The position numbers and the translations under genes are program-made. A stretch of 64,000 nucleotides of DNA, taken from contig NZ_LRMM01000013.1 of assembly GCF_001647275.1 (NCBI RefSeq), positions 1 through 64,000 of the forward strand, written 5' to 3'. How positions within the stretch are numbered: the stretch's first letter is position 1; each line of letters begins with the position of its first letter. The notes below the pieces were generated by a model. That model was not told the origin of the DNA. It ran no database searches and worked only from the letters and a program-made list of their open reading frames with translations. Of this stretch, positions 24,636 to 34,804 are shown one piece after another. This stretch comes from Rufibacter ruber (GTDB taxonomy: Bacteria; Bacteroidota; Bacteroidia; Cytophagales; Hymenobacteraceae).

Positions 24636-25058
24636 TTACTTCCCCTGCAACGTTACCACCACCGTGCGCTTGCCGCCGTGGTCCCGGTGCTCGCAGAGAT
24701 AGACCCCTTGCCACGTGCCTAAGTTGAAGCTTCCGTTGGTGATGGGTACGGTGACTGATGCCCCCAGCATAGAGGCTTTGAGGTGGGCGGGCATGTCATC
24801 TGGCCCTTCTAAGGTATGCCGGTAGTATGGGGCGTTCTCTGGCACCATGCGGTTAAAATGCTGCTCAAAGTCATGCCGCACCGTGGGGTCTGCGTTTTCA
24901 TTGATAGAAAGGCTGGCCGAGGTGTGCTGTATAAAAATATGCGCCAGCCCTATCTGTATCTCCTCCAGCTCAGGCAGCTGTGCCTCCAGCAGATCAGTGA
25001 TAAGATGAAAGCCCCGCTTCACGGCGGGCAGACGAAGCGTTTTCTGAAACCATTTCAT
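24636..25058 (-). CDS. YjbQ/UPF0047 family protein
   Basis: 140 aa, the typical length. Conserved features: HLITDLLE, GLAHIFIQHTSASLSINENADPTVRHDFE, ASMLGASVTVPITNGSFNLGTWQGVYLCEHRDHG. The family forms a compact homotrimer; members have been reported to have secondary thiamine-phosphate synthase activity, though the physiological role is unsettled. The His and Asp/Asn in HTSASLSINEN are the conserved site. It starts 20 bp after the beta-helix lipoprotein gene's stop, so the two are probably co-transcribed. Confidence 0.92.
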   Translation of the reverse strand: MKWFQKTLRLPAVKRGFHLITDLLEAQLPELEEIQIGLAHIFIQHTSASLSINENADPTVRHDFEQHFNRMVPENAPYYRHTLEGPDDMPAHLKASMLGASVTVPITNGSFNLGTWQGVYLCEHRDHGGKRTVVVTLQGK

Positions 25059-25077
25059 GTCAGGCGGGAAGAATGCA

Positions 25078-26499
25078 TTAAAAGTCTACTTCAAAGGCCC
25101 CTACGTCTGGGGTAGCGGGGTCACGCGGCTTGTTCTCATAGTCCAGCAGGAGGCCGGGCAGGGGAGTGCCCGCTTTGTTGGCGGGAGAAAGTTTAATGAG
25201 CTGGAAGTTGAATTTTTCGCCGTCTACAAACCTGGGGTCTACATTCACCTGATTGCGCAGGGCGCCGGCCTCCAGCTCCCCTTTATGCAGCAGGGTTTTC
25301 ACGAACGAGTACCTGATGCTTCGGCCTGATCCCGCCCCCATGCCGCCCAGTTGCAGCTCTTCATCCAGACGGCCCCACAGAATGCTGTTCACCACCTCTG
25401 CCTGGTACGGCGCCTCCCGCTGCACCTTACCCTCCACCACATATCTTTCCTGAAAAACAACAGAGGCCGAATTCCTGATAAAGTCACTGCTGTAGTTGGC
25501 AATGGTGCTGTACAGGATTTTGTAGGTCCCGCCCCCCAGGCCTGCCAAGGCATACTCCCCGCAGTTGGTGACCACACTGTTGACCAGCTGCACCTTTCCC
25601 CCCACACTCAGCACCCCGGCCTGCAGCATGTTTTTCAGGAAACCGTGCTCTACCGTGACCTCAGGGGAAGAAGCCCCCTGCGCCACCAGCTTTAAGCCCG
25701 TCACTGCGTTTTTGATCTCTACATAGCGCAGCACACTCCCCGGGCTACTCGCCCGAAACTCAATGCCCTGCCATTGCCCTGGGGCATTTCTATACGGCTC
25801 TTCCTGCCTGATCTGCTGGAACCGCACCCGCTCCTCATGGGTCCCCATTACGTTGAGCGTGCCCAGCACCTTCAGCTTGGCCTTGTTCTGGAGGTACACC
25901 TGCACCCCTTTTTCTATGGTAAGGGTACAGCCGGCCGGCACCGTCACAGAATCATAGATCACAAATGCCTTCTTCCCGGCCCAGGTCTCGGCACAGGCCG
26001 TCTGGTAGTTGCGCCGGAAATAGGCGGCATTCTGGCCGTAGGCCACCAGCTTCACCTTCTGCTCATTGCCGTTGGTCAAAAACAGGATGGAGTCATTTAC
26101 CAGAAAGGGCGTGTCATCTGCGTGGGGATTGATGGCCGCTTTCACCAGGACCAGCAGGCTGTCACCGCCCAGTAACTCCACCCCGTGCAGCTGTGGCCCC
26201 TGCCTCCCGTTCACCAGCACCTGAAACGGGGAGTTTCCCAATCCCCCTACTTTGATCTCAGAGATTCTGACGGCCTTCTTGTGGGGGTTGTACACTTTCA
26301 GGCGTTTGGTAATAGAGCCAACCTCTGTGAACACCGTATCAAACACCACTGAATCTGCCTCAAACCTTAACAGAGCGCCGGCGTCTGGGGTGAATTCTTC
26401 TTCCTGCGGGGTGCAGGCGCTCCACCAGACCAACACGCACAACAGCGCCAGGCTTGGCAGCAGGGCGTTGCGGGAACGGCGTATCAGGTGATTGAACAT
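25078..26499 (-). CDS. Lipoprotein with right-handed beta-helix-like repeats
   Basis: 473 aa. Lipoprotein signal with Cys29 (LCVLVWWSACTP). Residues about 45-160 look like an immunoglobulin-like/choice-of-anchor domain (DTVFTEVGSITKRLKVYNPHKKAVRISEI). From about 185 the sequence shows short beta-strand rungs (GVQVYLQNKAKLKVLGTLNVMGT, GIEFRASSPGSVLRYVEIKNA, GKVQLVNSVVTNCGEYAL) typical of a parallel beta-helix. The end, PDVGAFEVDF, is common in such proteins. A surface binding or polysaccharide-related role is possible; no catalytic site seen. Confidence 0.85.
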   Translation of the reverse strand: MFNHLIRRSRNALLPSLALLCVLVWWSACTPQEEEFTPDAGALLRFEADSVVFDTVFTEVGSITKRLKVYNPHKKAVRISEIKVGGLGNSPFQVLVNGRQGPQLHGVELLGGDSLLVLVKAAINPHADDTPFLVNDSILFLTNGNEQKVKLVAYGQNAAYFRRNYQTACAETWAGKKAFVIYDSVTVPAGCTLTIEKGVQVYLQNKAKLKVLGTLNVMGTHEERVRFQQIRQEEPYRNAPGQWQGIEFRASSPGSVLRYVEIKNAVTGLKLVAQGASSPEVTVEHGFLKNMLQAGVLSVGGKVQLVNSVVTNCGEYALAGLGGGTYKILYSTIANYSSDFIRNSASVVFQERYVVEGKVQREAPYQAEVVNSILWGRLDEELQLGGMGAGSGRSIRYSFVKTLLHKGELEAGALRNQVNVDPRFVDGEKFNFQLIKLSPANKAGTPLPGLLLDYENKPRDPATPDVGAFEVDF

Positions 26500-26514
26500 C
26501 TATGCAGGAACGGG

Positions 26515-26522
26515 TAAAGGTA
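26515..26522 (-). promoter_or_regulatory. Candidate -7 box of beta-helix lipoprotein gene
   Basis: TACCTTTA on the minus strand, 16 nt before the ATG. Confidence 0.35.
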
Positions 26523-26549
26523 CGGCAGCAGCTAGTCTGGCTACGGAAT

Positions 26550-26590
26550 CCGGTTTAGGTCTGTTTTCAGAAAAATAGGCCAAAAACGGC
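26550..26590. repeat. HP hairpin
   Basis: CCGGTTTAGGTCTGTTTTCAG and AAAAATAGGCCAAAAACGG. The right arm is a GGCC variant and the left a GGTC variant. Confidence 0.65.
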
Positions 26591-26599
26591 AGAAACAAA

Positions 26600-26625
26600 A
26601 AAAGCGCAGCCAAGGCTGCGCTTTT
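26600..26625 (-). terminator. prfA terminator
   Basis: Perfect 12-bp stem AAAAGCGCAGCC / GGCTGCGCTTTT, loop of 2, with TTTTTTT following on the minus strand, 14 bp past the prfA stop. Confidence 0.92.
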
Positions 26626-26638
26626 CACAGGGTATTTC

Positions 26639-27712
26639 TTACGCTTGGGCGCCTTCTTTCAGGCGCTCGGCGTTCTCCGCAATTCTAAGCTGCTCCACAA
26701 ACTCGTCAATGTTCCCGTCAACCACGTTGGGCAGGTTGTACACGGTCAAACCAATACGGTGGTCTGTGACACGGCCTTGGGGGTAGTTATAGGTCCTGAT
26801 CTTGTCTGACCGGTCGCCGCCGCCTACCATGCTCTTGCGCTGGGCACCTTCCTCTTCGTTTTTCTTGGCCAGTTCCTGCTCATAGATACGGGAGCGCAGC
26901 ACCGCCAGTGCCTTGTCAAAGTTCTTGAGCTGTGACTTCTGGTCCTGGCACTGCGCCACCAACCCGGTGGGAATGTGGGTGAGGCGTACCGCCGAATAGG
27001 TGGTGTTCACAGACTGACCGCCCGGCCCTGAGGAACAGAACAGGTCCTTCCGGATGTCGTTCATGTTGAGCTCAATGTCCAGCTCCTCCACTTCAGGCAG
27101 TACCACCACAGAGGCCACCGAGGTATGGATACGGCCCTGGGTTTCTGTGGCCGGCACGCGCTGTACGCGGTGCACCCCAGACTCAAACTTGAGTTTGCCG
27201 TACACGTCTTCGCCCTTGATGCCCACAATCACTTCTTTGTAGCCCCCCGCGGTGCCTTCCATCACGTCAATGACTTCCATTTTCCAGCCTTGCTTTTCTG
27301 CGTAGCGGCTGTACATGCGGTACAGGTCACCGGCGAAAAGCGAAGCCTCGTCACCGCCCGCGCCCGCGCGGATCTCCATGATGATGTCTTTGCTGTCATT
27401 GGGGTCTTTGGGGATGAGCATCTCCTTGATGGTATCTTCCATCTCCTCGCGCTGCGGAAGGAGTTCATCCAGCTCCTCTTTGGCCATCTCCCTGAAATCT
27501 TCGTCTTTTTCAGTGGCAATGACCACTTTGGTATGTTCAATATTGCTGAGCAACAGTTTATAGCGCTCGTATTCGGCCACGATCTTCTCCAGGTCCTTAA
27601 ACTCTTTGTTCAACGACTTGTATTTCTTCATGTCGCTGATCACGTCTGGCTGGATAAGCTGTTCACTTACCTCTTCAAACCGCTGCTTGATCGCTTCCAG
27701 TTTATCTAACAT
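26639..27712 (-). CDS. prfA: Peptide chain release factor 1
   Basis: 357 aa. Recognises UAA and UAG and triggers peptide release. The catalytic GGQ is in [26 protein letters not shown] (GGQ at about 232-234). The stop-codon reading region holds [17 protein letters not shown], with the Pro-Ala-Thr tripeptide of class RF1. The N-terminal PCRF domain (about 10-200) includes [20 protein letters not shown]. Length normal. In many bacteria prmC follows; it does not here. Confidence 0.97.
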   Translation of the reverse strand: MLDKLEAIKQRFEEVSEQLIQPDVISDMKKYKSLNKEFKDLEKIVAEYERYKLLLSNIEHTKVVIATEKDEDFREMAKEELDELLPQREEMEDTIKEMLIPKDPNDSKDIIMEIRAGAGGDEASLFAGDLYRMYSRYAEKQGWKMEVIDVMEGTAGGYKEVIVGIKGEDVYGKLKFESGVHRVQRVPATETQGRIHTSVASVVVLPEVEELDIELNMNDIRKDLFCSSGPGGQSVNTTYSAVRLTHIPTGLVAQCQDQKSQLKNFDKALAVLRSRIYEQELAKKNEEEGAQRKSMVGGGDRSDKIRTYNYPQGRVTDHRIGLTVYNLPNVVDGNIDEFVEQLRIAENAERLKEGAQA

Positions 27713-27773
27713 CTTCTGCGTTACTTAATTCAGGCCGCAAAGATAGGGAATTTCCCTTGCATTTGCCCGTGGC

Positions 27774-27812
27774 CGTTTTTGGTCTATTTTTCTGAAAACA
27801 GCCCGGAAACGC
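27774..27812. repeat. HP hairpin, hybrid arms
   Basis: CGTTTTTGGTCTATTTTTCTG and AAAACAGCCCGGAAACG: left arm of GGTC type, right arm of CCCGG type. Confidence 0.65.
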
Positions 27813-27824
27813 AAAAAGTTGCCA

Positions 27825-30524
27825 TTACCGCACCTGTACCTCTGCCACGGCATGGCCCAGCTGGCCCTGCGCCGTAAGTCCTTCTGCCACTGCCCGGTAT
27901 GTGGTTTTGGGGTCTGCGGCATAGAAGGCAATTTCAGCTTGCCCCTGGGCGTTGGTGGTGACTGATGGGTTCCAGTACAGCGTAGAGCGTATGTCTGGCA
28001 TATCCACTTCCTGGGGTTGATCATAGCGGGGAGCGTAAAATTCCCGTACTTTCTGGTACCGGAAGCCGTTATAGGCTGCCAACCCCTCGTTGCGGCTGCT
28101 GCCCACTACACTTTGGCCTCGCTTTAAAGTGACTGCAATCACACCGCCGCCGCCTTGCAGCCCATAAATGGCGGCCATGGGCCCCGGCTTCAGCACATCA
28201 ATGGTTTCTACCTCTTCTGAGTTGAGCATTCTGATCTGCTCCGCGTCTACGGGCATGCCGTCTAGCAAGTACAGCGGCGACTGGCTACCGCGCATGGAGA
28301 TTTCGCCGTTGATGACCTGTAGCCCAGCCACCCGGCCTTGCAGGCTGCTGATGATGTCCAGGCCCGGGGGCAGGTCTGCGCCTTTGATGGTTCGGTCAGC
28401 AGTGCTATGAATACCCCGCCTCAGGTCAACCTCATCGTTTTCTTCTTTTCTGCCGTGCACTTCTACTGTATTTAAGAGAATACTTTTGCCGGCCAGCTGG
28501 TCTAGCCGCAGCTGTTCCTGATTGCCCCGCAGGTACGCCCACATCTGATCAGACAGCAAGGATAGCGGCAGGCCGTAAGGGGGCCTCCCAACTACAGGTA
28601 CCAAAGGCACTCCTTTGTCCAAGAGCACGTTAAGGCTGCTTCGGCCTTTAGGCCCGCGCGCCTGCACCACGTATTTGGCACTGTCTGTGAGGTCTTTCAC
28701 CCCGAAGATGAATTTACCCTGGGCATCTGCCGTGGCGATGACAAACAGCGGCGACTCTTTCAGCCCCAGCAGGGTAACCACGGCCCCCGGTTCGGGCTTG
28801 CCCGAAAGCCGTTGTACTGTTCCGCTAATGGCCAATCCCCGCTCCAGCGGATAAGCCAACATCACGTCTTTTTCCTGTAGCACGTCTTTCCAGACAAACC
28901 GCCGCCAGCCTTGGGTAAGCAGGAGGTTGTCAAGGGCTATCTGGGTTTCTGTGTCCTGTGACCGGAAATAGTACCCCGGCTGCTCTACAAACCCCTGCAG
29001 GTCTGAAGTAAGCAGCAGGTGGGTGAACAGGTTCCCTGCCTGCGGATCTGCCTCTACTTTTTTGGCATCTGTCACGGCTACTGAGAAACGGCCCTGCACC
29101 GGTTTGCCCGTCACATCTTTGGCCTGCAGCTGCATCGTTATCTTCTCCCGGGGCTTGTAGGCCTCTTTTGGAGAGGTTAAAGCCAACTGTAACCCCTGTG
29201 ATTCATGCATGAAAAACAGCCGTTCCGCCAACGGTTCACCCGTCTCAGAAAACAAGGCCAGCTCAATGACACCCGCCGGTAACGTTTTGCGGGGGATATC
29301 CAGCAACAGCATGTCTTTGCCCGTACCGCTGTAACCAGAATAGCATGCCCTGCCGCGGGAATGGCCCACTACATTGATAAGTTTAGGCCTATCAGTGGGC
29401 GAGAAGCCATTCAAAACCACCCGGGCCACAATTTTGTCTGGCTTAGTGTTGTCTACCATCATGACCACACCTTTTTCCTTCGCTAACGGCAACGGATAAA
29501 CGGTCACAGTACCTTTGCTGTCTTGCAGCCTGGCTTCATAGCGTTTGCCCGCCTGGGGCATCATCCCAAACCGCCCCATGCCAAACTTCTGGCTCTTAAA
29601 ATCTGCCACCTTGGCCCCTGTCTCATCCAGTATCTCCCCTTGCACGTCTTTTCCCAGACCGTTGGCCCCAACTGCTTTGAAACCAATCCGGCTCCAGATG
29701 CCATTCACCAACTCTCCGCTTTCCGGGAAGAACTGCAAGTCAATTTTCTCTGTGGCGGTGGGAATTTTTAGCACCTTCTGAATTTGCCTGCCTTCTTGCT
29801 GCACATTCAGGAGTAACTGGGCCTGCTGCCGGTTTTCATTGTCTGGTAAGTAAAAGCGCAGTTGGGCGGCTCCGCCCAGGTTGGTGGTGCCTTTTTGCTT
29901 ACCAGCTGTTTTCTTACCCATTTGAATGGCAGAGGTAAACGGAAGCAGGCCCAACGCCTCTTTTTTATAATTAGATAACCCCAGGTTCACCAGCACAGAG
30001 TCTCCGTTGCCCTTCCGCTTGAACGTAAATTCCGCCGCAGGCAAAATACCGTCTACCCGGGGGTTCCAAATCTGCACGTTCTGGTGGAAGAAATAACTTT
30101 CCCCCTTGTTCTGCATCCAGCTGGTAAAAGCCCGCACCCGGTACAACCCCGCCGGTATAGTGTCTTCTAAGGCAAAGTCACCCTGCCCAAACCCATTCTG
30201 TATGTCTACCACCGCCCGCCGGTACACAGAGTCCTGGGGGTTGATGAGTTCCACGTACAGCACCTTGCTCAACGGACTGGGCACATGGTACGCCGCGTCT
30301 ACCAGATAGGCACTGAACCAGATGTCTTCCCCGGCGGCATAATACGGCTTGTCCAGGTGCAGGTAGACTTTCTCCTGCGGGTAATTCTTCCCAAAGGCAG
30401 CGAGCTTTGCCAGAATCTTCTCCAGCATGCTTGCATCCTGCCACTGTTTAGGCGCAAAGGCTGAAACCCAGAACAGCCCCAGCAGAAGGCAGGAGAAAAC
30501 CAGTACCCGTATCCTTGACTTCAT
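27825..30524 (-). CDS. MG2-domain exported protein with TonB-plug-like domain, paralogue 1
   Basis: 899 aa with a signal segment (VLVFSCLLLGLFWVSAFA). Order of domains: an MG2/macroglobulin-like domain (about 50-150; KVYLHLDKPYYAAGEDIWFSAYLVD), further beta domains to about 560, a carboxypeptidase-regulatory-like domain (about 575-640; SGTVQRLSGKPEPGAVVTLLG), a TonB-receptor plug-like domain (about 705-795; DIISSLQGRVAGLQVI, SPLYLLDGMPVD, VETIDVLKPGPMAAIYG) and a C-terminal beta domain (TLYWNPSVTTNAQGQAEIAFYAAD). No outer-membrane barrel follows the plug. Probably periplasmic or surface. The function is unknown. The next gene upstream is a paralogue. Confidence 0.88.
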   Translation of the reverse strand: MKSRIRVLVFSCLLLGLFWVSAFAPKQWQDASMLEKILAKLAAFGKNYPQEKVYLHLDKPYYAAGEDIWFSAYLVDAAYHVPSPLSKVLYVELINPQDSVYRRAVVDIQNGFGQGDFALEDTIPAGLYRVRAFTSWMQNKGESYFFHQNVQIWNPRVDGILPAAEFTFKRKGNGDSVLVNLGLSNYKKEALGLLPFTSAIQMGKKTAGKQKGTTNLGGAAQLRFYLPDNENRQQAQLLLNVQQEGRQIQKVLKIPTATEKIDLQFFPESGELVNGIWSRIGFKAVGANGLGKDVQGEILDETGAKVADFKSQKFGMGRFGMMPQAGKRYEARLQDSKGTVTVYPLPLAKEKGVVMMVDNTKPDKIVARVVLNGFSPTDRPKLINVVGHSRGRACYSGYSGTGKDMLLLDIPRKTLPAGVIELALFSETGEPLAERLFFMHESQGLQLALTSPKEAYKPREKITMQLQAKDVTGKPVQGRFSVAVTDAKKVEADPQAGNLFTHLLLTSDLQGFVEQPGYYFRSQDTETQIALDNLLLTQGWRRFVWKDVLQEKDVMLAYPLERGLAISGTVQRLSGKPEPGAVVTLLGLKESPLFVIATADAQGKFIFGVKDLTDSAKYVVQARGPKGRSSLNVLLDKGVPLVPVVGRPPYGLPLSLLSDQMWAYLRGNQEQLRLDQLAGKSILLNTVEVHGRKEENDEVDLRRGIHSTADRTIKGADLPPGLDIISSLQGRVAGLQVINGEISMRGSQSPLYLLDGMPVDAEQIRMLNSEEVETIDVLKPGPMAAIYGLQGGGGVIAVTLKRGQSVVGSSRNEGLAAYNGFRYQKVREFYAPRYDQPQEVDMPDIRSTLYWNPSVTTNAQGQAEIAFYAADPKTTYRAVAEGLTAQGQLGHAVAEVQVR

Positions 30525-30587
30525 CTTTAATATAAATTGATATTCTTACAGACCCTAAATGCAGCAGCGTGAAAGTTTCTATAGCCG

Positions 30588-33356
30588 TTACCGCACCTGC
30601 ATTTCGCCAATACCCCTACCTAGGCTTCCCTTTGAAGTGACTCCTTCTACCACGGCCATATAACTTGTCTTAGAGTCTGCACAATAGAAGGCCACCTGCG
30701 CTTTTCCCTCTGCATTGGTCTTGATGGCGGGGTGCCAGTACAAGGTGGTTCTCCAATCTGGCACATGCACCTCAGACGGCTTATCATATTTGGGCATGTA
30801 GAACTCCCGCTCCGTCAGAAATTTTGGCCCCCTATAAATTGCTACACCTTGCCAACGGGCATTGGTCTTTGCGGCATACGTACCTGGTCTCTTTAAAATA
30901 ATGGAAATCACTCCATATACCCCTTCAGAACCATAAATAGCAGAGGGGGCACCTGGCATAAGCACATCTACCCGCTCCACCTCTGTCACATCAACCGCTT
31001 GCGCCATACCCATGTCTGCCCGAACGCCGTCAATCAAGTACAGTGGTTCTGTAGAACCGGCTTCACTTGCCCCTCCTTCTCCGCCGAAATCAAACGATTG
31101 CCTTGCCGCCCCCCTGAGCACCAACTTACCCTCAACCATGGCAACTCCCGGTGTTCTTCCAGGCAGACTGGAGATAATGTCTATACCTGGTGAGAATCTG
31201 CTGCCAGAAACGGAGTAACTAACATCTCTGGGGGCATGAAGGGTACTGCGGTCAGCCATACTTCTGTTTGCATCAGGATCTTTACGGCCTCTGATAACCA
31301 CTTCACCCAGCATCACTCCCTTGCCCATAGACTGATCTACTTTCAACTGTTCCCTATTGCTGCGCAGGTATGCCCACTGTGGGCCAGACAACGGAGTGGC
31401 AAGCGGTGCATAAGGCACCTTGGGCTGCACAACAGCAGGAGCCAACGTCTCAAGGTTGACCAGTAAATTACTCTTCCCTTTTTGGTTACTGGCCTGCAGC
31501 ACCACCCTGGAACTATCTGTTAAGGGTGGCAACGCAATAGAGAACCTTCCCTGCGCATCTGACTGCCCTACCAGCATATTCTTCATTTTAGCCACATCAA
31601 ACATAGTCACCACCGCATCTTTCACAGGCTTCTTCTCATTATATTGGGTTACCACGCCACTCACTGACAGCCCCTGCTCTAACGGAGAAGACATAACTGG
31701 AAACTTATCTTTCATGATCTCTTGCCAGACAAACCGGCGCCAGCCTTGCGTGAGCATAAGATTGTCTAGCGCCAGCTGCACCTCTGGCTGATCAGAAGAG
31801 AAATAATAATCTGGCTGCTCAATGTACCCCTTCAGATCTGAAGACAATTGCAGATACGAAACTATGTTGGCAGCATGGGGGGCGGGTACTACCGTCTTGC
31901 TGTCTGTCACACTCAGGGAGAAATTGCCAACAACCGGCGCACCCGCTGCATCTTTCACTTCAATTTGCAGCGTAGCCTTTTCTCTTGGCTTGTAAGCAGG
32001 CTTGTCTGGGATAACAGCTATCTTCAGGTTCTTGCTTTGATTTACAAAAACCAACCGTTCTGCCAGAGGTTCGCCAGCCTGATTAAAGAGCGTAATCTGC
32101 GACACCCCTGAAGGAAATTTCTCTTTAGGGATATCTACCTGGAAGACATCACGCCCAGTGGCACTGCTGGCCCCAAAGAAAGTGACACCTCTTGCTTGCG
32201 CTACCACATGCAGCCCCGTAGGCTTGCCAGTGCCTTCTGCAAACCCAACTGCATAGCACTTTACCCGCACCTTGTGTGACTTGGTATTGTCTACCGCCAT
32301 AACCATGCCTTGGTCCAAAGGCAGCGGCAGGTGATAAGTGGTCTCAGATCCGGTTGCGTCTTTGACCTTGGCTTCATACCGCTTTCCTTTCTCTGGCATA
32401 AACCCCAGACGGCCCATGCCAAACTTGAGGCTGGCAAAATCTGCGACTTTGTTTCCACTCTGATCAAATATACCGCCCTTCACCTCTGCCCCCAGGCCTT
32501 GGGCATCTACCGCTTTAAAACCTATGGTGTTCCAGAACCCGCTCACTAAATTTCCTCCCTCCGGAAAAAACTGCAGGTCTATCTTGTTCGGTTTAGGTAT
32601 AAGCAGGTTCTTAGTGATTGTCTGCTGCCCCTGCACAAAAGCCAACCGCAGCTGGGCGTTCTGCAGACCATCTGTATCTGGCAGGAAGAACCTGAGTTTG
32701 GTTTTACCCGAAGGGTTGGTGGTCACTTTACGGGTACCCATCTTTTTTGCCCCTTGCAGCACGGTATAAGTAAGCGCTGTTTGCGGCCCGGGCGCGGCAG
32801 AGGGAGTCAGTAACTGCAGGTCAACCAGAACAGAGTCCCCTTTGGCCTGAGGCTTGAAGGCAAAATCAGCAGCAGGGGTTAAGTCACTTTCCCGCGGGTT
32901 CCAGATCTGCACATTTTGGTGATAAAAATACGCCTCATCAAAGTTCTGCATCCAGCTGGTATAGGCCCGCAGGCGGTACAGCCCTGCCGGAATAGTATCT
33001 GACAAGGTAAAATCACCAGCCCCCTTCCCTTCTTTTATCTGAAGCACCACCCGCTGGGCAATGGAATCCTGCGGGTTCACCAATTCTACATACAATACTT
33101 TACTGATGGGGCTAGGGGCGTGATCTGAGCTGTTCACCAGATAGGCACTAAACCACATATCTTCCCCGGCGGCATAGTAGGGCTTATCAAGATGGAGGTA
33201 GACTTTCTCCTGCGGATAGTTATTTTCAAAGAAAGTGAGCTTGCCAATTATTTTTTCCAGCATTCCCTCTTGCCAAGCCTTGGGGACAAAAGCAACAAAC
33301 AAGCAAAAGCAGGCCACAGACAGTAACCTGAAGGCAATCTTTGATTTTGGGGACAT
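30588..33356 (-). CDS. MG2-domain exported protein with TonB-plug-like domain, paralogue 2
   Basis: 922 aa, same architecture and order as the downstream paralogue, with which it shares runs such as NYPQEKVYLHLDKPYYAAGED near residue 50 and GLYR-RA-TSWMQN near 130. Its plug-like region (about 715-820) has an insertion rich in Gly/Ser/Glu before PLYLIDGVRADMG, and ends YGSEGVYGVISIILKRPG. The C-terminal segment TLYWHPAIKTNAEGKAQVAFYCADSKTSY is kept. The 63-bp gap suggests one transcript. The pair arose by tandem duplication, then diverged (inference from shared and different stretches). Confidence 0.88.
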   Translation of the reverse strand: MSPKSKIAFRLLSVACFCLFVAFVPKAWQEGMLEKIIGKLTFFENNYPQEKVYLHLDKPYYAAGEDMWFSAYLVNSSDHAPSPISKVLYVELVNPQDSIAQRVVLQIKEGKGAGDFTLSDTIPAGLYRLRAYTSWMQNFDEAYFYHQNVQIWNPRESDLTPAADFAFKPQAKGDSVLVDLQLLTPSAAPGPQTALTYTVLQGAKKMGTRKVTTNPSGKTKLRFFLPDTDGLQNAQLRLAFVQGQQTITKNLLIPKPNKIDLQFFPEGGNLVSGFWNTIGFKAVDAQGLGAEVKGGIFDQSGNKVADFASLKFGMGRLGFMPEKGKRYEAKVKDATGSETTYHLPLPLDQGMVMAVDNTKSHKVRVKCYAVGFAEGTGKPTGLHVVAQARGVTFFGASSATGRDVFQVDIPKEKFPSGVSQITLFNQAGEPLAERLVFVNQSKNLKIAVIPDKPAYKPREKATLQIEVKDAAGAPVVGNFSLSVTDSKTVVPAPHAANIVSYLQLSSDLKGYIEQPDYYFSSDQPEVQLALDNLMLTQGWRRFVWQEIMKDKFPVMSSPLEQGLSVSGVVTQYNEKKPVKDAVVTMFDVAKMKNMLVGQSDAQGRFSIALPPLTDSSRVVLQASNQKGKSNLLVNLETLAPAVVQPKVPYAPLATPLSGPQWAYLRSNREQLKVDQSMGKGVMLGEVVIRGRKDPDANRSMADRSTLHAPRDVSYSVSGSRFSPGIDIISSLPGRTPGVAMVEGKLVLRGAARQSFDFGGEGGASEAGSTEPLYLIDGVRADMGMAQAVDVTEVERVDVLMPGAPSAIYGSEGVYGVISIILKRPGTYAAKTNARWQGVAIYRGPKFLTEREFYMPKYDKPSEVHVPDWRTTLYWHPAIKTNAEGKAQVAFYCADSKTSYMAVVEGVTSKGSLGRGIGEMQVR

Positions 33357-33584
33357 GAATAAAGGGGATAGGCTAGTGTATACAAACTATATGAATCAAT
33401 AAATCTACTGAAAGAATTGATTTAAACTATAGGTGATCAAATATAATTTTTAACATAGAAGAAGCCGCTCATGAAGCTGCAATCATTAGACTGGTTAGGT
33501 TTTATGATTGCCCTGCCAAAGTCTGAGCTTGACTAGTTTGCAGAGCATTTACAGATGGCTGGCAGCTATTCCCTGAAAGACACC

Positions 33585-34577
33585 TTATGCCCACAACCGT
33601 TGCAGGAACCTCAGCGCATTCTGGTGACTCACGGCTGCCAGCGCTGTCTCAGGGTACTGCTCCCTCAGCTCCTGTAAGATAACCTGGTACTGCCGGGCGT
33701 TGCGGTGCCCCTCATGAAAATTAGATTCCCCGCCAGCCATGATGCCCGTCTCCTGAAAAAAATCTGCGCCAAAGCAGAGGGCTTGCGGCGCGTGCTCCAG
33801 CCCGTAGTGCACATGCTCCAGCAAGACCTCGGGCCGCTCTGGGTGCACAAACTTCTTAAGGAAGTTAAGCCCAATCAGCCCCTCCCGCCGCACCACCTCC
33901 TGCACCAACTCCAGCGGCAGGTTGCGGGCGTTGCCGTACACCTCCCTGAAATTGGAGTGGCTGGCAATCACCGGAACCTCCAGCCCATGCCGGTCAATAA
34001 AATTCAGCAGGGCATAGGCGGCGGCGTCTGAGGTGTGGGCCAGGTCCAGGGCAATGCGGCGGCCGTGCAGGTAGCGCAGCAGCTCCTCGCCGTCTGGTTT
34101 CAGACCTATGCCCGGGGTAAAGTTGCCGCCGCAGAACCGGTTCTCCTCAGCGTGGGTGAAACTGATGTACAGCAGCGGGCCGGCCAGGCGTATGATTTCC
34201 TCCAGCCGCTCAAAGGCCTTTTCCAGCGGCTCGCCCTCTTCCACCAGGCCAGACGCGTTCTCAATAGCCCCCATGATGGCCACCCGCTCGCCCTGCGTCA
34301 CCTGCGCCAGCACCTGCTGCTGGTTTACCCCGGCAAAGCAGCTCTCCGCCTGCAGCAGGTCCTCCCTGTAAAGCCGGGCCTGTTTCAAAGTAAACGCCGC
34401 ACTTCCGGGCTCGGTGGGGGTGAAGAACGCCATGACCTGCAGCCTCACCCGCCCTTCCTGCAAATGCGGAATGGCGCAGCCTATCATGTCTACATCCATG
34501 GCTGTGGCCTGCGGTACCCACGCCAGGTACCCGGTAAGGTCGCAGTGCAGGTCAATGATGGGAAGGGGATGGTTCAA
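33585..34577 (-). CDS. Membrane dipeptidase, M19 family
   Basis: 330 aa. The metal-site pattern at the N-terminus is IIDLHCDL (His11, Asp13); further family positions are in GAIENASGL (bridging Glu), ISFTHAEENRFCGG, ALDLAHTSDAAAY and PVIASHSNFREVYGNARNL, where the His residues are metal ligands; GADFFQETG is the C-terminal Asp region. It hydrolyses dipeptides, including ones with D-amino acids. No signal peptide is visible, so it is probably cytosolic. The 228-bp gap after it toward the MG2 gene is A+T-rich and holds nothing I can identify. Confidence 0.93.
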   Translation of the reverse strand: MNHPLPIIDLHCDLTGYLAWVPQATAMDVDMIGCAIPHLQEGRVRLQVMAFFTPTEPGSAAFTLKQARLYREDLLQAESCFAGVNQQQVLAQVTQGERVAIMGAIENASGLVEEGEPLEKAFERLEEIIRLAGPLLYISFTHAEENRFCGGNFTPGIGLKPDGEELLRYLHGRRIALDLAHTSDAAAYALLNFIDRHGLEVPVIASHSNFREVYGNARNLPLELVQEVVRREGLIGLNFLKKFVHPERPEVLLEHVHYGLEHAPQALCFGADFFQETGIMAGGESNFHEGHRNARQYQVILQELREQYPETALAAVSHQNALRFLQRLWA

Positions 34578-34804
34578 TGTATTATTCCTTGTGTTATTTC
34601 TTAAGGTATATCTCTTTCCGCCCGGGGCATACCCCTAAGCCTGAGTGAACGTATTCAAAAGCAATACAGAAGCTTGCCCACAAAGTGAAAAGGCGGTCTA
34701 CGGAAGCCTTTCCCATTCGGCCCAAATATTTTTCAGAAGGCACGGTAAAAAGCACAGGCCCGGTTTGTCTTTGCACCCCTGTCATTTACGGCCTTCCCCT
34801 GGGC

